Of a stretch of DNA of 55,512 nt, positions 7,685 through 14,975 are shown in pieces. Origin of the DNA: Burkholderiaceae bacterium (GTDB lineage Bacteria > Pseudomonadota > Gammaproteobacteria > Burkholderiales > Burkholderiaceae_C). The stretch's first letter is position 1. Each line of letters starts with the position of its first letter. A program made the position numbers and the translations under genes. Below the pieces are notes generated by a model that saw nothing but the letters and a program-made list of their open reading frames with translations, did no database searches and was not told the origin of the DNA. The DNA lies in contig JAIRVR010000026.1 of assembly GCA_031253795.1 (NCBI GenBank), positions 1 through 55,512 on the forward strand, read 5' to 3'.

Positions 7685-8666
7685 GGAATTGCACCCTTAC
7701 GTTCTGGCCCACGCGCACGGCGGCGGCGGGGGCCTGGTCGAAAGCCAGCACGCATTCGATGACGCGCACCGGTCCACGCTGCTGGTCGTCCTGCAGCCGC
7801 GCCGTGCCATAGACGGGGCTGATGCGCAGCACGCGCGCCGAAGGCAGCTGCTGGGGCGCAGCGCCATCGGCGTCCAGCGTCACCGTGGCCTGCATGCCTT
7901 CGCGCACGGCGGCCGCGAAGCTTTCATTGATTTCGGCGCGCACCTGCAGCGGCCGCTGGGGCAGCAGCACCACGGCTGGCGTGCCCGCCACGGCCTGGCT
8001 GCCCACATGGGTGGCCAGGCGCACCACGGTGCCGGCCTCGGGGGCACGCAGCTCCTGGCGCTTGTGCTGGGCGCGCAGCTGTTCCAGCTTGCTCTGGGCC
8101 ACCTGGGCCTCGGCCGCGGCCACGTCGATCTCGGCCTGGGCATCGCGCAGGGCCTGCGCCGCCTCGTCCACACCCTGGGCATCGGCCGCGCCATCGCGCG
8201 CAGCGGCCTGCCAGCGCGCCAGGGTCTGCCTGAGCTGGGGCAGACGCGCGGCGCGCGCCTTCTGGCGTGCCTTGGCCAATTGCGCCTCGGACTCGGCCAC
8301 GGCCAACTCGGCGCGCAGCTGGTCGTCTGCCAGGCGCAGCAGCAGCTGGCCACGCTGCACGGACTGGCCTTCCTTGACGGCCAGCTGGTGCACCGTACCG
8401 GCCACGGACGGCGACAAATCGAGCAGGCCGCCTTCGACCTCGATCTTGCCGCGCGCCACGGCCACCGTGCCCGCCGGCTGCGACCGGGACCCCGTAGCCG
8501 CGCCCGCCGCATTGGCGGACGCATCGTGCGAAGGTCCGCAGCCCGCCAGCAGCGCGGCCACGGCCACGGCAGCCAGCAGGGCGGCCGGCGTACGGGCGGC
8601 CGGCGTACGGGCAGCCGGCGCCGGACCTGCGGGGCAAGCGGCGAAGCCGCTCAGGGGGTGCTTCAT
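7677..8666 (-). CDS. HlyD/DevB-family periplasmic adaptor lipoprotein of ABC exporter
   Basis: A 329-residue membrane-fusion protein. After a long N-terminal region comes a lipoprotein signal ending VAALLAGC (lipobox, Cys about residue 43), then a lipoyl-like half (GGLLDLSPSVAGTVHQLAVK), a long alpha-helical hairpin rich in Ala/Gln/Arg (about residues 110-210), the second lipoyl half (LRAPEAGTVVRLATHVG) and beta-barrel domains. Such adaptors link an inner-membrane ABC transporter to TolC; the partners are the next three genes upstream. The extra-long signal-peptide n-region is encoded by a 15-bp tandem repeat and by a palindromic element also found downstream of pckG, so the true N terminus may be shorter or the element may have inserted into the gene. 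Confidence 0.85.
   Translation of the reverse strand: MKHPLSGFAACPAGPAPAARTPAARTPAALLAAVAVAALLAGCGPSHDASANAAGAATGSRSQPAGTVAVARGKIEVEGGLLDLSPSVAGTVHQLAVKEGQSVQRGQLLLRLADDQLRAELAVAESEAQLAKARQKARAARLPQLRQTLARWQAAARDGAADAQGVDEAAQALRDAQAEIDVAAAEAQVAQSKLEQLRAQHKRQELRAPEAGTVVRLATHVGSQAVAGTPAVVLLPQRPLQVRAEINESFAAAVREGMQATVTLDADGAAPQQLPSARVLRISPVYGTARLQDDQQRGPVRVIECVLAFDQAPAAAVRVGQNVRVQFHE
8581..8620. repeat. 15-bp tandem repeat (2.7 copies) in adaptor signal-peptide region
   Basis: The unit gcggccggcgtacgg occurs exactly at 8581-8595 and 8596-8610 and is followed by a partial third copy at 8611-8620 with one change. Read on the minus strand it encodes PAART twice and then PAA just before the hydrophobic core of the lipoprotein signal peptide. 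Being in phase with the codons, copy-number change would alter only n-region length. Confidence 0.85.
8637..8658. repeat. Palindromic REP-like core inside adaptor gene
   Basis: The minus-strand 22-mer reads CCCCCTGAGCGGCTTCGCCG followed by CT and contains the hairpin AGCGGC-ttc-GCCGCT. It matches the 22 bp directly after the pckG stop (24239-24260) at 21 of 22 positions. Here it encodes residues PLSGFAA near the N terminus of the lipoprotein adaptor. Elements of this look are commonly intergenic in Comamonadaceae (recollection, not checked), so a coding location is unusual. Confidence 0.6.
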
Positions 8667-8671
8667 TTTCT

Positions 8672-9409
8672 TTATTCCTTGATCGTGGCCGACTGGCGCC
8701 AGTCGCTGCGGATGGCGCCGTCCTCCATGCCCAGCACGCGGTCGGCATGGCGCACCAGACGCGGGTCATGGCTGACGCACAGCACCGTCGTGCCGTGGTT
8801 GCGTGCCGCGCGGTGCAGGATGTCGATGACGCGCTGGCCGCTCTCGGCGTCCAGCGCACTCGTGGGTTCGTCGGCGAACAGCAGCTGGGGCGCCTTGGCC
8901 ATGGCCCGGGCAATGGCCACGCGCTGCTTTTCGCCGCCTGACAGTTCGGCCGGCCGCATATGGGCGCGGTGGGACAGGCCCACCTCGTCCAGGGCCTGCT
9001 GGGCGCGGCGCAGGGTTTCGGCACTGCGCAGGCCCATGTAGCCCAGAGGCAGCTGCACCTGCTCCAGCGCCGTGAGCGCGGGAAACAGGTTGAAGCCCTG
9101 AAAAACAAAGCCCGTGTGGCGCAGGCGGAACTTCTCCAGCGCGCGCGTGCCCAGCTTGGCCAGGTCCTCGCCCAGTGCCACGGCATGGCCGCTGTCGGGA
9201 GCCTGCAGGCCCGACATCAGGGACAGCAGCGTGCTCTTGCCGCAGCCCGATGGACCGGAGATGAGACTGAGTTCGCCCGGGTACAGGGTCACGGACAGGC
9301 CTTGCAGCACCTGCACGCGCACCATGCCGGACAGAAAGGACTTGCACAGGCGCACCGCTTCGAGGCTGGGTGCGGGACGGGCGCTGGAGGGCAGGTTCAT
9401 GGCGTTCAT
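8672..9409 (-). CDS. ABC transporter ATPase (DevA/LolD/MacB-type)
   Basis: A 245-residue ATPase with Walker A GPSGCGKST (residues 52-60), Q-loop in FVFQGFNLFPAL, signature LSGGEKQRVAIARAM (from residue 156), Walker B LLFADEPTSALD (Asp180/Glu181) and switch His214 in CVSHD. This is the subfamily that drives FtsX-like permeases (LolCD, MacB, DevCA), consistent with the permease gene 9 bp upstream in transcription and the adaptor gene 5 bp downstream. Start is ATG 9409 or the in-frame ATG three codons later. It powers export of a hydrophobic or envelope substrate through the adaptor and TolC-like protein. Confidence 0.9.
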   Translation of the reverse strand: MNAMNLPSSARPAPSLEAVRLCKSFLSGMVRVQVLQGLSVTLYPGELSLISGPSGCGKSTLLSLMSGLQAPDSGHAVALGEDLAKLGTRALEKFRLRHTGFVFQGFNLFPALTALEQVQLPLGYMGLRSAETLRRAQQALDEVGLSHRAHMRPAELSGGEKQRVAIARAMAKAPQLLFADEPTSALDAESGQRVIDILHRAARNHGTTVLCVSHDPRLVRHADRVLGMEDGAIRSDWRQSATIKE

Positions 9410-9418
9410 GGCGGCCCC

Positions 9419-10564
9419 TCAGCGCAGCAGGGTGGCCGGATCGGCGCGCAGCAGGCTGCGCATGGCGCCCAGGCCCGACAGCAGGGACAGCACGGCCACC
9501 AGCACGCCGCAGGCGACGATGGCCGACGTATTCAGCGCCACGGGAACGCGGTAGGCCGTGGCCAGGCTGAGCAGCACGGCGCTGGCCGCGCCGGCCAGCA
9601 CAAAGCCCAGGCCGCCGATCCAGCAGGCCTGCTCCACCACCACGCGGCCCAGGGCCGCGCGGCTCACGCCCAGGGCGTTGAGCACGGCGTATTCACGCGA
9701 GGAGGCCGCCACCACGGCCTTGAGCGACTGGCTGGTGACCACCGAGCCCACGAGGCAGACGATGAGGGCCATGAACAGCACGCCGGCGCCGGCGCCGGTG
9801 TCGAACATCCAGTAGCGCTGGGAACGGCGTGCGAACTCCTTGGCCGTCCAGGCCTCATGGGGGCCGAAGCTGGCCGTGGGCTGATTCAGGCGCTGCTTGA
9901 CGGCCTTGCGCGAGGCACCCTCGCGCACGCGCGCCACGAAATAGGTACTGCCCTGGGACAGATCGACGCCGCCGATTTCGCGCGCCGTCGCCAGCGAGGC
10001 CAGCACGTTCACCCCCCCCAGGCCGCGCAGGCCGTCCACGGCGGCCACCACCTGCACGCGGTGGTTGTTGATCCAGGCCACGCCGCCTTCCTCCACGCCC
10101 AGCTGGTGCAGGTCGGCACGGTCCACGACGACGGCGCCCGGCTCGCGCAGGCGCAGGCGCTGCCAGGGCTGGAGCAGGCGGGCGAAGAGCAGGGCGGAGG
10201 CATCGGTGGCGATGCCCGACAGGTAGACGGACACGCCGCCGCCGGCCTCGGCGCCCACGGCACCCGAACGCCAGTCGCCATCGACCCAGACATAGGGCTC
10301 GACGGCAGCGATGTCGGGGTCGGCGCGCAGGCGCATTTCCACGTCGCGGCCGACAGTGCGGCCGAAGTTCACGCTCTGGGTGCCCGGATAGCCGACCCAG
10401 ATGTCGGCCGTGGAGGCCGTCACGTACAGCGCGGCCGAGCCGAAGATGCCCAGCACCAGGGCGGCCTGCATGGCCAGCAGCACCCCCGAAAATCCCACGG
10501 CGAACACGGAAGGGATGAACCGGCGCCACTCATGGACCAGGGTCTTGCGGGCCAGCGCGATCAC
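9419..10564 (-). CDS. FtsX-like ABC exporter permease (DevC-like)
   Basis: A 381-residue permease with one N-terminal membrane helix (about 18-40), a large periplasmic domain beginning TASTADIWVGYPGT, and three C-terminal helices (about 255-280, 310-335, 345-370). The first-helix/periplasmic layout and the motif for a 'DIWV' segment after helix 1 are like DevC of the DevBCA glycolipid exporter. The gene overlaps the TolC-like gene by 4 bp (ATGA) and precedes the ATPase by 9 bp. In heterocyst-forming cyanobacteria DevBCA-TolC exports glycolipids; applying that substrate class here is inference. Confidence 0.85.
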   Translation of the reverse strand: MIALARKTLVHEWRRFIPSVFAVGFSGVLLAMQAALVLGIFGSAALYVTASTADIWVGYPGTQSVNFGRTVGRDVEMRLRADPDIAAVEPYVWVDGDWRSGAVGAEAGGGVSVYLSGIATDASALLFARLLQPWQRLRLREPGAVVVDRADLHQLGVEEGGVAWINNHRVQVVAAVDGLRGLGGVNVLASLATAREIGGVDLSQGSTYFVARVREGASRKAVKQRLNQPTASFGPHEAWTAKEFARRSQRYWMFDTGAGAGVLFMALIVCLVGSVVTSQSLKAVVAASSREYAVLNALGVSRAALGRVVVEQACWIGGLGFVLAGAASAVLLSLATAYRVPVALNTSAIVACGVLVAVLSLLSGLGAMRSLLRADPATLLR

Positions 10565-12012
10565 GAGGCGGCCCCCTGTGCGGCGGGCACGTCACCGCCC
10601 TGCGGGGGCGCATCCTCGGGCGGCAGGGGAGCGCCGCCCAGCGCCTTGTACAGGGCCACATAGGCCAGGGCATGGGCGGCCAGGGCCGTGGTCTGCTCGC
10701 TGCGCGCCTGCAGGGCGGCACGGCGCCCTGCCAGGCCGCCGAATTCGCTGTCCAGGCCCAGCTGCAGGCGGCGCGCCTGGGCCTGTTCGCGTTGCTGCAG
10801 CAGCTGCTGCGAAGCCTGCAGCGCGGCGATCCGCTCGCGCTGGGCCGACAGGGCAGCCAGGGCCGATTCGACCTCGGCCACGCTGTCGAGCACGCTCTGG
10901 CGGTAGGCCTGCACCGAAGCCTGCAGGGCCAGCTCGCTGGCATCGGCCTGGGAGCGGCGGCGGCTCCAGTCGAACAGCGGAATGTCGATCTGCGGGCCGA
11001 AGGTGGGCGCGTTGTCCTGGGTGGTGCGCAGGTTCTGCGTGATGTTGTAGGAATACAGCAGCGAGCCGCCGATCACGAAGCGCGGGTACAGGGCAGAGCG
11101 GGCCATGCCCAGATCGGCCGCGGCACGCTCCACGCCGGCCTCGGCGATCTGGATGTCGGGCCGCGTGCGCAGCAGGTCGGCAGGCAGGGCGGCCACGGCC
11201 AGGGCGTCGGGCCCGGGCAGGGCCGCACCGGCATCGGCCTGCAGCCATTCGGAATCGGGGCGTGTGCGTCCCAGCAGGGCAGCCAGGCCATGGGCTGCGC
11301 GGGCCTGGGCCTCGCGCAGCGCGGCCTGCTGGGCCGCGATCTGGGAGGACTGCAGCCTCAGCTGCTGCACGGCCTCCAGGCTGCCCAGGCGCTGTTCGCG
11401 GCGCACTTCGGCCAGTTGCACGGCGCGCGTGTCGAGCCGGGCCTGCTCGTCGAGCAGGGCCCTCTGGCGCTGGGCCATGCGGATGTCCAGGTAGCGGTGG
11501 ACCACGTCGGCGACCAGGGCCACGCGCGCGGCCTGCAGCCGGCCGCCGGCATCGAGCACGCCGGCCGCGGCACTGCGCAGGCCGGCTTCGCGGGCTCCGA
11601 ACAGTCCGAGGTCCCAGGCCACGTCGATGCTGGCGTGGAAGTACGAGTCGATGGCCGCGATGTCCTGCAGCGTGCGTGCGCCCGCCGTCAGCACGGGCCG
11701 GTAGGCCGCATCCGCCGTACCGGCCAGCAGGCGCTGCTGTCGCAGCCGCGACTGGGCCTGCGCCAGGTCCAGGTTGGCGGCCAGGGCTTCGTCGACCAGC
11801 CGGTCCAGCGCCTCGTCGCCCCAGGCCTTCCACCATCCGCGCAGATCCGCCGTGGCGGCGCCGGGCGCCGCCACGGGCAGGGACTGGGTCCAGGTCTGCG
11901 GCACCGTGCCGTCCAGCTGTGCAGGGGCGGGCGAGGAGCAGCCGGCCAGCGCCAGGACGGCAGCCAGGCACAGGCAGGAGAGGCGGTGCGTCGCGTCGGC
12001 AGTGGTTTTCAC
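10561..12012 (-). CDS. NodT/TolC-family outer-membrane efflux lipoprotein
   Basis: An RND/ABC-type outer-membrane factor of about 483 residues. GTG 12012 gives a normal lipoprotein signal (VKTTADATHRLSCLCLAAVL then ALAGC, lipobox Cys); an in-frame ATG at 12072 would add 20 residues before it, so the GTG start is preferred, although neither has a good ribosome site. Two OEP repeats of long Ala/Gln/Arg-rich helices are evident, with the conserved LRTRPDIQIAEAGVERAAADLG segment shortened here to its start. It is the promoter-proximal gene of the nine-gene operon and its 3' end overlaps the permease. Divergent to a BaeR/AdeR-like regulator with shared repeats in the spacer. Confidence 0.85.
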   Translation of the reverse strand: MKTTADATHRLSCLCLAAVLALAGCSSPAPAQLDGTVPQTWTQSLPVAAPGAATADLRGWWKAWGDEALDRLVDEALAANLDLAQAQSRLRQQRLLAGTADAAYRPVLTAGARTLQDIAAIDSYFHASIDVAWDLGLFGAREAGLRSAAAGVLDAGGRLQAARVALVADVVHRYLDIRMAQRQRALLDEQARLDTRAVQLAEVRREQRLGSLEAVQQLRLQSSQIAAQQAALREAQARAAHGLAALLGRTRPDSEWLQADAGAALPGPDALAVAALPADLLRTRPDIQIAEAGVERAAADLGMARSALYPRFVIGGSLLYSYNITQNLRTTQDNAPTFGPQIDIPLFDWSRRRSQADASELALQASVQAYRQSVLDSVAEVESALAALSAQRERIAALQASQQLLQQREQAQARRLQLGLDSEFGGLAGRRAALQARSEQTTALAAHALAYVALYKALGGAPLPPEDAPPQGGDVPAAQGAAS

Positions 12013-12087
12013 AGTCGGTCGGAAGGGGCGGTGGGCAAGGAAAAAGCGGGGAACATGTCCCAAGCCTTGCATTTAAAGACAACAAGC

Positions 12088-12128
12088 TTGCGCTCGAATG
12101 CAGGCTTTATGGAGGGAATATGGAGAGC
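12088..12128 (+). promoter_or_regulatory. Copy 1 of 41-bp direct repeat, probable response-regulator box
   Basis: This segment matches 12232-12272 at 34 of 41 positions, in the same orientation. It holds ATGGAG at 12109 and 12120, exactly 11 bp apart, the spacing of OmpR/PhoB-family dimer sites. On the other strand the half-site reads CTCCAT followed by AAAGCC, which resembles the BaeR box core of E. coli (CTCCATDATTGGC, from memory). It lies just upstream of the TolC-like gene. The 12013-12368 spacer holds only these two boxes and probable promoters. Confidence 0.6.
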
Positions 12129-12231
12129 ATCCCCCTGTCGCGTGCCCGCCCGGACGCCCCGCCAGGCAGCGCGCCGGCGGAATGGGACTGCTGCCCCTCC
12201 GCAAAAACCCGGGGATTGGACTGCCACTGTC

Positions 12232-12272
12232 TTGCGCCAGATTGCAGGCTTCATGGAGCGAATATGGAGGCC
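12232..12272 (+). promoter_or_regulatory. Copy 2 of 41-bp direct repeat, probable response-regulator box
   Basis: Second copy, with ATGGAG at 12253 and 12264 (11 bp apart). It ends next to the expected -35 position of a CATAAT -10-like hexamer at 12295-12300 that would serve the response-regulator gene; the -35 itself is poor, as expected for an activator-dependent promoter. Autoregulation by the two-component system is the natural reading. Confidence 0.55.
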
Positions 12273-12368
12273 TGCAGCGCGGCGGCCATCGCCCCATAAT
12301 GCGTTTTTGACGCCATGCGGTGCGGCCCGACAATGCCGGCCGGCCATGGCCTTGCCGGCTTTTGCGCC

Positions 12369-13094
12369 ATGAATTCCTCTGTACAGCCAACGACAACCAC
12401 ACCCCTGGTGCTCGTCGTCGAAGACGAGCCCGGCATCGCCAGCATACTGACGGCCTACCTGGAGCGCGACGGGCTGCGCACACGCCTGGCCCAGGACGGC
12501 CAGGAGGCCGTGCAGCTGTTCCGCCAGCTGCGCCCCGACCTCGTGCTGCTGGACATCCACCTGCCCGGCATGGACGGCATCGACGTGCTGCGCGCCATCC
12601 GCGACGAGGGCCAGACGCCCGTCATCATGGTCACGGCCCTGGCCGACGATGTGGACAAGTTGCTGGCCCTGCGCCTGGGCGCCGACGACTACGTGGTCAA
12701 GCCCTTCAATCCGCCCGAGGTCGTGGCGCGCGTGCGCGCCGTGCTGCGCCGCACCCAGGCGCGCAAGAGCCCGGCGCCCGCCCCCATCCGCGTGGGCCCC
12801 ATCGAGATCGACGCCGAAGCCCACAGCGCCGTCGTCTACGACGACGCGGGCCGCTCCATGCCCCTGCCGCTGACCCTGACCGAATTCCGCCTGCTGGCCT
12901 GCCTGGCTGCCCAGCCCCGGCGCTGCTTCTCGCGCGCCCACCTGATCGAGCACTGCCTGCCGGAAAGCGATGCGCTGGAGCGCGTCATCGACTCCCACCT
13001 GTCCAAGCTGCGCCGCAAGCTGCAGCTGGCCGGCCAGGAGGGATTGATCGAAACCGTGCGCGGCATAGGCTACCGGCTATGGCCCTGGGACTGA
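12369..13094 (+). CDS. OmpR-family response regulator (BaeR/AdeR-like)
   Basis: A 241-residue regulator: receiver domain with acidic pocket Glu18-Asp19, phospho-acceptor Asp62 (VLLDIHLPGMDG), Thr89 and Lys111 (DDYVVKPFNPPEV), then a winged-helix DNA-binding domain (residues ~140-238; LTLTEFRLLACLA, LRRKLQ, GIGYRLWP). The ADDVDKLLALRLGADDYVVK stretch is characteristic of BaeR/AdeR. ATG 12369 puts the receiver near the N terminus; an upstream in-frame ATG at 12315 would add 18 residues. It is divergent from the export operon and overlaps the kinase gene by 16 bp. It probably binds the two 41-bp repeats. Confidence 0.9.
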   Translation: MNSSVQPTTTTPLVLVVEDEPGIASILTAYLERDGLRTRLAQDGQEAVQLFRQLRPDLVLLDIHLPGMDGIDVLRAIRDEGQTPVIMVTALADDVDKLLALRLGADDYVVKPFNPPEVVARVRAVLRRTQARKSPAPAPIRVGPIEIDAEAHSAVVYDDAGRSMPLPLTLTEFRLLACLAAQPRRCFSRAHLIEHCLPESDALERVIDSHLSKLRRKLQLAGQEGLIETVRGIGYRLWPWD

Positions 13095-14257
13095 GCTTCA
13101 ACCGCATCTGGGTGCGCTTCGGCCTGTGGATCACGGCCACCGTGCTCAGCACCATCGCCCTGCTGGCCATCGGCGTGCTGGTGTTTTCCGAAATCCAGTA
13201 CCGGGATTTCTACAGCAGCCTGCCACCGGCCGTGCAGGTCGAGCTGGACCAGCTCAACGCGCAGTCGCTGGAAGACAGTCCGCGCGCCATGGAAATCTAT
13301 GGCCAGTACTGGACAGGCGATCTGCTGTTCGGTGAAAAATGGTCCCTGGTCATCGGCCTGCTGATCTGCCTGCCTTTCGGCCTGGCCGTGGGCTTTTGGG
13401 TGTCGCGCCTGGTCACGCGGCCGCTGGCCTCCATGGTCGAGGTGGCCAAGCGCGTGGAACAGGGCGACTTCAGCGCACGCGCCCTGCCCGGCAAGGCCCA
13501 TGGCGAGCTGGCCGAAATGGTCGAGGCCTTCAACCGCATGATCGATGCGCTGGAAACCCTGGAGGCCGAGCGCCGCGCCACGGCCGCGTCGATTTCGCAC
13601 GAGCTGCGCACACCGCTGACCGTGCTGCAGGCTCGCCTGCATGCCATCTGCGACGGCGTGATCGCGGCCGATGAAGGCGAGCTCCATGCCCTGCTGTCCC
13701 AGGTCGAGCACCTGGGCCGTCTGGTCGGCGACCTGCACACCCTGTCCATGGCCGATGCGGGGCAGCTTTCGCTGCAAAGGCAGCGCCTGGATCTGGCGGC
13801 CCTGGTGGCCGACATGCTGGACCAGCTCCACCCCCAGCTGCAGCAGCATGGCATGCAGCTGGACCTGGCCCTGCCCGCGCCCACGGATGAGGGCCTGACC
13901 GACATCCGCGCCGATGCCGACCGCATGCGCCAGATCGTCTCCAACCTGGTCAGCAATGCCATGCGCCACGCGGCCAGCGGCCAGTGGCTGGGCGTGCACC
14001 TGACGGTGGAAAGCCATGCCGGCGACCGCCCCATGGTGACGCTGCGCATCAGCGATGCCGGCCCCGGCCTGCCCAGCGAGCTGCGCGCCCACCCCTTTCA
14101 GCGTTTTGCCCAGGTGCCTGGCAAGCGCCGCCGCGAAGGCTCGGGCCTGGGCCTGTCCATCGTCCATGCCCTGACCACCTCCCAGGGCGGCAGCGTGGAC
14201 GCGGGCGACTCCACGCGCGGCGGCACCTGCTTCACGCTGCGCTTTCCCCCGGCCTGA
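13079..14257 (+). CDS. Sensor histidine kinase (BaeS/AdeS-like)
   Basis: A 392-residue inner-membrane kinase: helix 1 about residues 14-36, a short periplasmic loop of ~50 residues, helix 2 about 88-110, a HAMP domain (LVTRPLASMVEVAKRVEQGD), the phospho-accepting His174 in SISHELRTPL, and an ATPase domain with N box (IVSNLVSNAMRHA), G1 (DAGPGLP) and G2 (GSGLGLSIV). The small sensor loop suggests a membrane-near or envelope-stress signal, as in BaeS. Start ATG 13079 overlaps the regulator stop. The 3' end overlaps the convergent TetR gene by 26 bp. Confidence 0.9.
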   Translation: MALGLSFNRIWVRFGLWITATVLSTIALLAIGVLVFSEIQYRDFYSSLPPAVQVELDQLNAQSLEDSPRAMEIYGQYWTGDLLFGEKWSLVIGLLICLPFGLAVGFWVSRLVTRPLASMVEVAKRVEQGDFSARALPGKAHGELAEMVEAFNRMIDALETLEAERRATAASISHELRTPLTVLQARLHAICDGVIAADEGELHALLSQVEHLGRLVGDLHTLSMADAGQLSLQRQRLDLAALVADMLDQLHPQLQQHGMQLDLALPAPTDEGLTDIRADADRMRQIVSNLVSNAMRHAASGQWLGVHLTVESHAGDRPMVTLRISDAGPGLPSELRAHPFQRFAQVPGKRRREGSGLGLSIVHALTTSQGGSVDAGDSTRGGTCFTLRFPPA

Positions 14258-14930
14258 TCCCGGACTGCGGCGCCGGGGGCGGCTGCACGGCCTCGCGCAG
14301 CAGGGCATGGACGGCCCAGCCCAGCGGTGCGCGCAGGCCGGCCGCTCCCTGCTGCGGCCCCAGCGCCAGCAACGACTGCGAAACCCAGCCATAGGTGAGC
14401 GTGTGCAGCAGCCGCGCCAGGGGCAGCCCATCGGCGCGCGGCGGCGCGCCGGCGGGCTCCAGCGCCAGGGCCCACAGCTGCACGTAGGCCTGGTAATGGC
14501 GCCGGAAGGGCTCGGGCGTGGAGACCTTGCGCTCCAGCATGAACAGGGCGGCCCACATGGGCGCCTCGCGCGCGATGCCATCGGCCAGCACGTCGAGCAG
14601 GGCGTCCACGCGCACCGCCAGCGGTGCGCCGGACTGCTGCTGCAGCACGGCCCGCCCCCGGTCGTGCAGGGCCCGCACCTGCCGATGAATGCACATGGCG
14701 GCCAGGGTGTCCATGTTGCCGAAGTACTCATAGAAGGTGCCCAGGCCCACACCGGCCACGGCCGCCACCTCGCGCACCGTGGTGCGCTCGTAGCCCTGGT
14801 CGATCACAAGCCGAACAAAGGCGTCCTGCAGGGCCTGGGAAGTGGCCTGCGCGCGCGATTGCAGGGGGCGGCGCCGCACCTGGGGCGGCTGAGGCCGCTG
14901 CTTTGAAACCCGAACACCTTTGCTGGGCAT
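14232..14930 (-). CDS. TetR/AcrR-family transcriptional regulator
   Basis: A 232-residue regulator. The helix-turn-helix lies at about residues 30-75 (ALQDAFVRLVIDQGYERTTV and VAAVAGVGLGTFYEYFGNMD), followed by a ligand-binding domain without recognisable sequence signature. ATG 14930 gives a basic N-terminal tail (MPSKGVRVSKQRPQ). It is divergent from the acyl-CoA dehydrogenase gene with only 45 bp between starts, so it very likely regulates that gene and the following acyl-CoA ligase, with an acyl-CoA or fatty acid as the probable ligand (inference from arrangement). Its last 26 bp overlap the histidine kinase gene tail to tail. Confidence 0.85.
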   Translation of the reverse strand: MPSKGVRVSKQRPQPPQVRRRPLQSRAQATSQALQDAFVRLVIDQGYERTTVREVAAVAGVGLGTFYEYFGNMDTLAAMCIHRQVRALHDRGRAVLQQQSGAPLAVRVDALLDVLADGIAREAPMWAALFMLERKVSTPEPFRRHYQAYVQLWALALEPAGAPPRADGLPLARLLHTLTYGWVSQSLLALGPQQGAAGLRAPLGWAVHALLREAVQPPPAPQSGIRPGESAA

Positions 14931-14975
14931 TTTTCCTAGACTTTTGCGATGGGACCAACGACCAAGGAGACCGAC

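Noticed and set aside
12129-12231. Possible small gene between the two regulatory repeats
   Set aside because: Short frames here lack ribosome sites and run through the repeats; the region is better explained as a regulatory spacer.
10672-12372. Long plus-strand open frame opposite the TolC-like gene
   Set aside because: The minus strand encodes a clear outer-membrane factor with a lipobox; the plus frame is compositionally a shadow.
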